64,000 nucleotides of DNA. Origin: Tetraselmis striata (Eukaryota > Chlorophyta > Chlorodendrophyceae > Chlorodendrales > Chlorodendraceae). This document shows, piece after piece, positions 56,192-64,000 of the stretch. Position 1 is the stretch's first letter. Each line of letters opens with the position of its first letter. The stretch is from NCBI GenBank assembly GCA_006384855.1, contig VCJN01000960.1, forward strand, positions 17,473 through 81,472, read 5' to 3'. The position numbers and the translations under genes are program-made. The notes below the pieces were generated by a model. It did no database searches. It was not told the origin of the DNA and saw nothing but the letters and a program-made list of their open reading frames with translations.

Positions 56192-59100
56192 CGGTGTTGG
56201 GCGACATGCCAACCTGTGCCTCTCAATGTAATTGAGACAATTGACACTGACATGTCGCCGAGTCCATGCAAACATGCATGCACTGCTAAACTGCCTGCTC
56301 AGCCCCTGCATGAGATCGAGGATACAGATGTCGATATGGTCGAGCATTGCGCTCCCGTGGCACTGAACCCCTCCGACTCACAACCTGAGCATGAAGCTCA
56401 AGGGTGTTCCTGTGCTCATTCACACCTCGTTGCCGACATCGAGGACGAGACAGGGTGCAGAGAAAATGTCGACAAAAATGTCAAAGACAAAAAGACGCAT
56501 GCTAAACTGCATGCCAAACTGACTATCATGCAAAAGAGATCTCGAGTGCGCAGAATGCGTACCAAAAACAATAATCAAAAGAATGGCACTGAAATTGACA
56601 AATATGCAAAACCAAATGCATGTCCAACTGACTCTGTTGTGTTTGACCAAGCAGAATTCAAGAGACTGAATTATGCCTATGGTCCAGTCACTTTTGATGC
56701 CTGTGCCTCAGCATATGATGCTGTCTGTTCAGATTATTGCAGTGCTGAAAAACCAGTTTTGCAACAAAATATCAAAGGTAAAACTGTGTTCATCAATCCA
56801 GTGTATGATGACACAGCCCTGCCTATCTTGCAGCATTTTGAGATGCAAAGACAAGAGTCACCTTTTGACACAAGAGGTATTATTGTTATGCCCAGATGGT
56901 CCTCACAATTAGGACAATCCTGGAAACCACTGCTTTCAGAATATAAGAAAATTCATAGCTACCCGCCTGGAACATATCTGTTTCACACACCCAGTTCAGC
57001 GACTGATACTGAACCTATGGGACCCACTGAGTGGTATGTTGATGTCTACCTGGCTGACTACACTGTTGAGGAACGTTCAGCCCAGGCAATTAATGACGTC
57101 GTTACCACTGAGGAACTCAAAACCATGCTGGCTGAACAGCAAGGTAAGGAATATAAACCAAAAGCCACAAAGTCCCACCAGTCACGTATGATGACAGAAA
57201 AATGTTTTGTTACCAGCAAGTCTGATCATGACTTATTGCTATTACACCCAACATGTGCTGAATTTAATATAACACCTTCCGTACTGGTTGACAGCGGTGC
57301 TACTTTAAACTTTGCCAGCACCAAGTATGTCAAAGAAAATAAAATACCAACTACACCACTTCAAAACAAAGTAAGAGTTATTCTTGCTGATGGTAGAATG
57401 GTTCTCGCCTCACAAAACATCACCCTTGAATTAAATATCAACAATTACACAATACCCATTGACTTCACAGTCACACCGTTACAACATAATTTCAATCTGG
57501 TTTTAGAGATGCAATTCCTGAAACAACACAACCCACATGTTGATTGGGAATCTGGTCTGATGACATTTTCCACAGGACTGAAAGTCCAATGCCAAACAGA
57601 GCCCCGCCAGGCTAATGTCAGAATGGTTCATGCTAACGCCATGGCCAGAGAAATTGCCAAGCATGATCCTGACACAGTTTATTTCTGCGCCATTGTTAAA
57701 CAATACAATGCCACCAAAGAGAGTGATGAGCTCGATATTGATGATGAGATAAATACAATTGACACTGACCAGTCTGCAGCTTATACCGCTCAGATCAGAT
57801 ACTTATTGCGAAAGCATAAACCAATATGCTCTCCGCTTGACAACCTTCCACCATTACGCCCTGGTCTTGATCATGAGATCCCTCTTGTTCCTGATGCTCA
57901 AGTTCCTGCAGGAAAAATATACAGATTATCACCTGCAGAATTAGAGGAACTAAGAACACAACTGAATTCTTTTCTTGAGAAAGCAGTTTATACAGGAGTC
58001 CTTCTCTCCATATGCAGCTCCTGTTCTCTTCGCCCGCAAGGCCAATGGCGGTCTGCGCATGTGCATTGACTACCGTCAATTGAATAAGTACACCAAAAAG
58101 GTCGAGTTCCCTGTTCCACCTGCTGATGCATTACTTGATATGCTATCTGGTGCTACTGTCTATTCAGCTCTTGATCTCGCCTTAGGTTATCACCAACTCC
58201 GGATTAATCCACCTGATGTTCCTAAGACAGCGTTCCGAACTGTCTATGGCCAATTCGAGTCGCTAGTAATGCCATTTGGACTCACCAGTGCTCCCTCCTC
58301 TTTTCAACGCCTGATGACATCTATACTCCAGCCACACAAGCATACCTTTATACTTGTTATACCTGGATGATGTCTTGATTTTTAGCAACTCGCTTGAGGA
58401 ACATTTGCAACATTTGGACACAGCTCTTACTATGCTCGAGTCTAATGACATTAGACTACGATTACAGAAATGCTGGTTTGCCAAGAATGAACTAGAATAC
58501 CTTGGACATATGGTATCACACGCTGGCCTGGCCGAAGACCCTCGCCTAATAAAATCAAGGCTGTTCAGGATTGGCCCAGGCCTAAGAACGTTCAGAATGT
58601 CCAACAATATCTTGGTTTCTGCAATTTTTACCGACGCTATGTGCGCAATTATTCTGCTATTGCAGCACCGTTATATGCCCTCACAAGAAAGGATAACATA
58701 TTTGATTGGACAGTTGAATGCCAAGCTGCATTTGTAAAACTGAAGCAAGCCTTGTGCCAGTCCCCAGTGCTGGCAAGCCCTGTCACCGGCAAAGATGCTG
58801 AGTTTGTAGTGGCTACTGACGCCAGCAAATATGCCTTAGGTGCAGTTCTGCTCCAGGCTAATGCTGATGGCCACTTACACCCTTGCAGCTATTATGCAAA
58901 GACATTGCAGGCTGTACAAACAAATTATCCCACCTATGACCAAGAGCACTTGGGTGTGGTATGTGCTCTGAAAGAATGGCGCTGCTACTTGGAAGGCAGT
59001 CGCCGTATTACAGTTATAACTGACCATGCCACATTGAGGCATTTGCCTACACAGGAAGGACTAGGCAGACGCCATGCCCTATGGTTACATGAAATCTCAC

Positions 59101-60811
59101 CATACATGGCAGTCAACCCACAGACTAATGAGCCTGTGTTGCAGATATTATATCGCAAAGGCGCTGACAATGAGGCTGATGCTCTCTCTCGCCGCCCTGA
59201 CTTGCATTATGCATTGACTGAATATGAAAACCAGCTGGTCGAAGCTGACCTTGAACAAATGCAGGACTATTTGTCAGCAATGTCCGCCTTGCAGATTGAC
59301 AGCAAGCTAATAAACAAGATCAAAGCTGCCTACATCACTGATGTTGCCTACAGTCATGGACGCACCCCCAACGGTGTGCGACAAGATGAGACTGATGGTC
59401 TCTACTACATGGCAGATAAGGTCTGTATACCCAATGATTCTGAACTGAGAAAACTCATCATTGAGGAGTATCATGTTGGTAATGGACACCCCAACCATAC
59501 CTGCACTTTTGCCAACATACTGCGTATGTTTGGTGGCCACGCATGAATACCACAGTCAAGCATTACTGCAAACACTGTGATACTTGCGTTAGAATCAAAG
59601 CAGCTACCACCAAGCCTCATGGTTCTTTATTTCCCTTGCCAAAGGCAACCAAGCCTTGGGAGATAATCTCAATGGATTTTATAATCAACTTACCTGAGGT
59701 GGATGGCTATCATGCTATTGCTACGTTTGTTGATACATTCACCAAACAGTCACATTTTGTGCCATGCAATATTAAGATTGATGCGACACAACTGGCCAGA
59801 TTACATTTGGACAATATTTACAGACACCATGGTCTCAGCAGATGTATCATCTCTGACAGAGATCCCAGGTTCACTTCAGTGTTCTGGAAATCATTGTTTA
59901 CAGCTCTGCAAACTAAGCTAAATATTTCCAGCGCTTATCACCCGCAAACTGACGGTCAAACTGAACGCACCCACAGAACTATTGAGCACATATTACGTGC
60001 GTTTGTTCACAAGCAACATGACTCTTGGTTAAGTCATTTAGCTCTTGCTGAATTTTCTTACAACAATTCAGTCCATTCAGCAACACATTATGCCCCTTTT
60101 GAGGCAATTTATGGCATGATGCCACTGACCCACCTGATTTGATTGCTACTGCCAACCAAGATGCACGAAACACAGTTGCAAATATTCAAGATACTCACAT
60201 GTTGATTACTGAGCAACTGAAGCTTGCTGATGATTATCAAAAGGTCTATGCCGACCGCAAAACCAGCCCTGTTGAGTTCGCAGAAGGGACAAAGTCTGGC
60301 TCTCAACGGAGCACTTGCTCATACGCAACCAGCCGGCGCGCAAGTTCCGACAGCGCTACATCGGCCCCTACCCGGTCACAGCCAAGATCTCCAGCCAGGC
60401 GTATCGTCTGCGCCTGCCACCAAGTTCGACTGCCACAATGTGTTTCACATCAGTCGACCTGCGGCCAGTGGCGTCAACCCAGATGCACAGCCCGATACAA
60501 TACCGTCCAGTGTGGAGGCCCCTCGTAGGCGTGTTCCGTCGTTGGAACGGCGTGCTCAGATTTCTCTATCGAGCGCCGCGAGGATCCTGTAAAGGCGGAG
60601 GGACTCTGCCTCGGTCTTTCTGGTGCGTTGGCTGAACTACGACTCAAGTCATGACAGCTGGGAACCATACAGCGCGCTGCGACGTGTCGAGGCGCTACAC
60701 GATTTCGCGAGGACGAGCCGACATCTGCAAGACACGCTACGCTCAAAGGAATACGCCAACCTGCGAGCGCGCCACCCGTCGCGTTTTCCAGAGTCCATCC
60801 CGGAGCGTTGA
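56192..60811 (+). pseudogene. pol: Chromovirus copy 2 pol, multiple frameshifts
   Basis: In frame with gag from 56192 to about 57980. This part holds the Dam-like domain (about 56640-56990; FDACASAYDAVCSDYC, NPVYDD, GIIVMPRWSSQLGQSW) and the retropepsin (VLVDSGATLNFAS, about 57280). Then come a 1-nt insertion near 57981, RT (GGLRMCIDYRQLNKY), a 1-nt insertion near 58357 just before the YLDD codons, RNase H (VVATDASKYALGAVLL), a 1-nt loss near 59531, the integrase (CKHCDTC, SDRDPRF, TDGQTERTH), further indels near 60129 and 60288, and a damaged chromodomain ending at TGA 60809. Where copy 1 has a 19-bp deletion and a TAG, this copy is intact, so the two copies decayed independently. Confidence 0.9.
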
Positions 60812-60921
60812 CACCTACTGCTGCTGTTGCTGTTGCTATATCACGCTTCCACCGCCGCCAACCGACATCTGGGCCAGGCCTTCGGCGACGCGAAAAGACA
60901 CTTTCCAGTTCGTCATTTTAT

Positions 60922-60935
60922 CAGAGGGGTGGGAA
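60922..60935 (+). other. Polypurine tract, chromovirus copy 2
   Basis: CAGAGGGGTGGGAA directly before the 3' LTR, identical to copy 1. Confidence 0.75.
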
Positions 60936-61280
60936 TGTTAGGGTTGCGCCTAGCGACTACCCTAATACCACCTGCGACGTTTTATGGCCAAGTAATCTCA
61001 CTGTTGTACTGCTGATATTTCAGCACGCGTATTATGTACTGGTACGGCCACAAACCAGGCGCCAGTAATAAATATTCCTTGTAACATAAATACAGTACGC
61101 GCTACAACTCCTAATCATCAGGATAGCGCTACTAGCTGCCTGTCCGCGGTGCCCAGTTGGACCGCTATAGGATAAATATCCAATGCCACCAGCATGTAAG
61201 AGATTACATTCAGCAACTCAATTCGCCAAACGCTACGAGTAAGAGCCCTGTTTCACTAAGTACTGCCACGAGTACTTACA
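60936..61280 (+). repeat. 3' LTR, chromovirus copy 2
   Basis: 345 bp, with small deletions around GCATGTAAGAGATTACATTC compared with the other three LTRs. Confidence 0.94.
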
Positions 61281-61925
61281 TCCGGGCCCTCAAGGCCTCG
61301 GTTGTCAACTTCATGTTATTTGCCAAGGGACTTACTGGCGTGTCTTGCCGAGTGCGGGACATGCATGTCGACGCCTACAACATTTTTCTGCAGGTGTACC
61401 GAGAGAAAGGGTGTGCCGGACGGGCGGCGCAGCCCCGATGATTTACGTGTGCTATTCCTTCAGGTGTCGGAGCACCCACGCGTCGCGCGTCTTCTACACC
61501 ACGTCACCGACAATGTGCAGTCTGCCCCATTGTCCATGCTGCCTTGGCCGAGACAAGCTTCTGGGCGGTCACCCCGAGCGAGCAATCTAAGTATTGGAAT
61601 GCCGCTACAATAATGTCGGATCTGGTCTCTGCGGCGGCCGTTCGTCTCGTTGGTGTTGTCCCTCCTGCCGGCACTTCCTGGACCTCGCACAACCTTCGCA
61701 AGTTAGGGTGCAGCCTCTGATGCTGACGCCATCGGAGCTCCGCTGTCCACATCCGCCATCAAGGCGGCTGGGCCACAAACTCCGACGTCGTTATGGACTA
61801 CATCGACCTCAACGTCCTCCCTTCACTTGGCGCATGGTTTTCCGGTCACATTGCGCCCCTTCGCCATTTCCAAGTGCAACAAGACTCCGCATTGGTGGCC
61901 TTTCTGGTGCCCCCTTCGTGACCTA
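61281..61925 (+). pseudogene. DIRS-type tyrosine recombinase, catalytic part, decayed
   Basis: Frames give ALKASVVNFMLFAKGLTGVS, CRVRDMHVDAYNIFLQVYRE, FWAVTPSEQSKYWNAATIMS, PPAGTSWTSHNLRK (the H-x2-R box) and ATNSDVVMDYIDLNVLPSLG then AWFSGH (the region with the catalytic Tyr in DIRS/Ngaro recombinases, DYID). A frameshift near 61770 separates the last two blocks and another lies near 61440. The first catalytic Arg position reads Lys (FAKG). The enzyme would integrate a circular DNA copy without target duplication. The rest of its element (RT) was not found nearby. Confidence 0.7.
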
Positions 61926-63065
61926 GTGCTGCCCCTTCTTCGTCTATCCACCGCTCTCTCCGTGCGCTCAACACTGGCAAAACCAGATTAAATTTTTGAA
62001 ATGATCTAAACTAGTTTATGGGCGGGGTTCCTCCTTTCCTAACCGCTTTTCGTGCTACCTTTGCTGCTACGTGGTAAGGGTTACTAGTTCACCTGTCGTT
62101 GCGCCCTTTTGGGTGCAGCACGAGTAGACATAAAAGCAGCCGTAACAGCTGAGCCTGCCATCTTCCAGTTTCGCTGCGTTACACGCAGTAGCGCCCCTGA
62201 CTCCGTTTCCCTCGACGGAACTTCCTCCCATCAATTTCGGCTTTTGTCGGTATGAAACAGCCTGTGCAACATTTTTGGCAAAACCAGACTCTACTTTGAT
62301 ATAACATTTTTTCCCGCCCACGGGACAGGACTGGCAGCAGTGAAACCCTTGCAGCGTCTCTGCTACGACGGCCGTTTCGGCTGCGATCGAGTTACGGAAA
62401 GCCTGGGTAGGCGACGCTCCGTTATGGTCAACAGCAACTTGCCGAAGCATTCTGCAAGAATAATTCGAGCTTATAATTAGAGGGTTAGTTCTGTTTGTAG
62501 TGTGCTTTTGTGAAAGCCCTTATGTAATACTGAATAATTAGAGGCTAGTGACGGAATTTTCAACAGCACTGTTGGATCATCGTATCTAAAACAATGACAT
62601 CAGAATCCCGGCACTGACCACGAAAGGTCCGCCTACCCGTTTGGAAATAACATATTCCGATTTATGACATCAGGCTCGAATAATATTGCCCGACAGTATC
62701 GACTCGTCGCTATCTCCATAGTCGCTACTGGTACCGCCGGTCTGCTCCTCCAGTCGACACTTCGCCTTCCACGCTTTGCAGTCGGATTGGCAAAACACAG
62801 CACACCGTCAGACCGGGCAGGAGGACGGCGCAGGAGGTTAGTGCACGAGGACGGCTACCCATCTCACAGCGGGCGCAGCTCCCAAGCGTGCTCCTCGCCT
62901 GCGGGCTCGCGGAAACCTTCCCCCGTCGGTGGTGCACAGCCCGAACGACGATGACGATGGCGACCCCTCTGCTCGGCAGCGCAAGCCCACGCTGAGCCCC
63001 TCGCCTCGCCGCCCGCGATCTTTCGACCTACCTACCTCACCTGCCGTGCGGCGATTCCCCCCCTT
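61926..63065. other. No firm gene; one open minus frame
   Basis: A minus-strand frame 62450-62067 (127 residues, LQGFHCCQSCPVGGKK inside) is open but unrecognised. Part of it (62300-62360) resembles 9595-9660, so it is likely a dispersed repeat. 62470-62660 is AT-rich and empty; 62660-63065 probably is the promoter and leader of the next gene. Confidence 0.45.
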
Positions 63066-63089
63066 CTAGGGCATGGTAAGGTACGTCGC

Positions 63090-64000
63090 CGCGTGTCCCG
63101 GAGCCGGCGTGCCTGGGCTGGCCCATTAGGCGCAGCTGCTGTGGCGGCCGCGTCATCGAGCCGTGCGGGCGCGACGACAGGCGCAAGCGGCGGCTCCTGC
63201 TCAGTAGAGGAGCTGCTCCATGTCGCAAAGCGGGCGGCGGAGGCAGGCGCCGAGGTGAGCAAGCACGTTTTACCATGCAGTCGAAACGCTGTCGCCGTGA
63301 GCTGTGCTTGTCGCCTCGCAGTCGTGTTCCGCTGCAGTCTGAACACGAGGGCGGCGACGCTGATAGACTATCAATTAAGGGAGAAAAGCTGAAGGCGGGT
63401 GCCCGTGTCGCGCAGGTCGTCACGGCCTCCGTGGATAACCCGAAGGTGTCGCGTTTAAGGCAAGTTTGGTTTCTGTCTCTCCGAGAAAATGGAGGCAGAA
63501 GGCTGCGTGGTGGGGTTGCGCTAGGGGTTTGGGGTTGGGTAGCAGGCCATGGCCCGGTTTGCTGCGAGCTGGGCAGCAAAGCGACCGCAGCTGCGAAACC
63601 AGCTCGACTAAGCAGCCTAGGAACTGCTCTGTATGCAGTTTCCAGTTTGTGGCCACACTTCAGCACTGTACCGGGCAGCTCTCGAGACTGCCTATCACAC
63701 TTATTTTGTTGCAAGTGCGCTGACGAGAATAGAGGCTAAAAGCCGGACATGGCGAGTGTGGTCGATGTTGCAGCATTAGCCATGCGGGTCTAGGTCTGTG
63801 TTTTTATCTCCATACCCTGGTGCTCACCAGGGCTCCAACCTCGACCTGGTCACCGAGACGACGACAAGGCCTCGGAGGCCGCCTGCTTGGCAGTGAGCGC
63901 CCCGTCCCCAACCACCCTCTCCTTTCTCCGTCAAGCAGCCACTGAGGCAGGTAGACAGGAAGGGTCGGTGGCAATGTATTCCGCTCTAAAATATGTGTAA
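63090..64000 (+). CDS. Inositol-monophosphatase-like protein, 5' exons only
   Basis: Three pieces join in phase: an exon ending at 63254 (SVEELLHVAKRAAEAGAE), 63416-63445 (VVTASVDNPK) and 63831-63892 (GSNLDLVTET, then DDKASEAACLA after a one-base slip). This matches the start of IMPase-family enzymes: a helix with AA-x2-AG, then K-x-DLVTETD, whose D is part of the metal site. The family hydrolyses phosphate from inositol, histidinol or galactose phosphates, Mg-dependent. The third exon is 62 nt where 63 is needed, with one base missing in GAGACGACGACAAG, an assembly error or disabling mutation. The start codon and leader exon were not found; the rest lies beyond the window. Confidence 0.55.

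Larger units (their letters stand above)
54637..61280 (+). mobile_element. Chromovirus, copy 2
   Basis: 6644 bp, same family as copy 1 (most positions identical). Gag is full length. Pol is broken by many 1- to 4-nt indels, several in homopolymers, crowded at 57980-58540 and 60120-60610. Because breaks near the 3' end come in bursts, sequencing or assembly error is a real alternative to decay. The LTRs differ by a base change, small indels and a shortened 3' copy. Insertion lies within a tyrosine-recombinase gene. Confidence 0.95.

Noticed and set aside
1-64000. CRISPR array or prokaryotic operon
   Set aside because: The regular repeats are snoRNA units, LTRs or coding minisatellites; spliced genes show a eukaryotic genome.

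Overview
The window is nuclear DNA from a GC-rich, intron-bearing unicellular eukaryote, most likely a flagellated alga or related protist. Three things point there: spliced genes with GTGAG/GTGCG donors, a protein ending in an RIIalpha-type docking domain (typical of ciliary complexes), and helicase-associated repeats that are common in algal genomes. The lineage cannot be fixed from the sequence. Reported gene models rest on reading frame, matching splice phase and motif recall; no search was run.

Layout. 1-7430 (+): the 3' two thirds of a NOL6/Nrap (UTP22) gene of the small-subunit processome. Its 2.7-kb intron (298-2986) holds an alternating array of 11 predicted C/D-box snoRNAs (six of type A, five of type B). 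7896-8786 (-): a secreted cysteine-rich protein. 10593-12276 (+): a three-exon FAD-dependent amine oxidase with a GC-AG intron. 12.3-16.9 kb has no intact gene apart from a mobile-element ORF fragment. 16.9-28.4 kb is a transposon nest: 315-bp repeats, one pair forming a large palindrome, lead into a decayed DIRS-like reverse transcriptase/RNase H, split by a full chromovirus (Ty3/gypsy with chromodomain; 351-bp LTRs, 5-bp target duplication).

30969-40335 (+): a large acidic, repeat-rich protein with a long 12-residue-repeat charged helix and a C-terminal RIIalpha docking domain. 41646-43786 (-): a minimal SET-domain protein. About 45.06-45.5 kb (-): a small two-helix membrane protein. 47.67-48.19 kb (+): a two-repeat helicase-associated-domain protein. 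49935-52168 (-): a three-exon, probably Golgi-targeted sulfotransferase. 54.4-61.9 kb: a DIRS-type tyrosine recombinase gene split by a second copy of the same chromovirus. About 63.1-64.0 kb (+): the 5' part of an inositol-monophosphatase-like gene.

The most notable items are the snoRNA array inside a ribosome-biogenesis gene; a chromovirus whose pol begins with a Dam-methylase-like domain and whose gag ends in a UGA-CGG plus hairpin that looks like a readthrough site, kept in both copies; nesting of both chromoviruses inside tyrosine-recombinase elements; and compound (C)n(CA)n tracts that lie mostly on the sense strand of introns.
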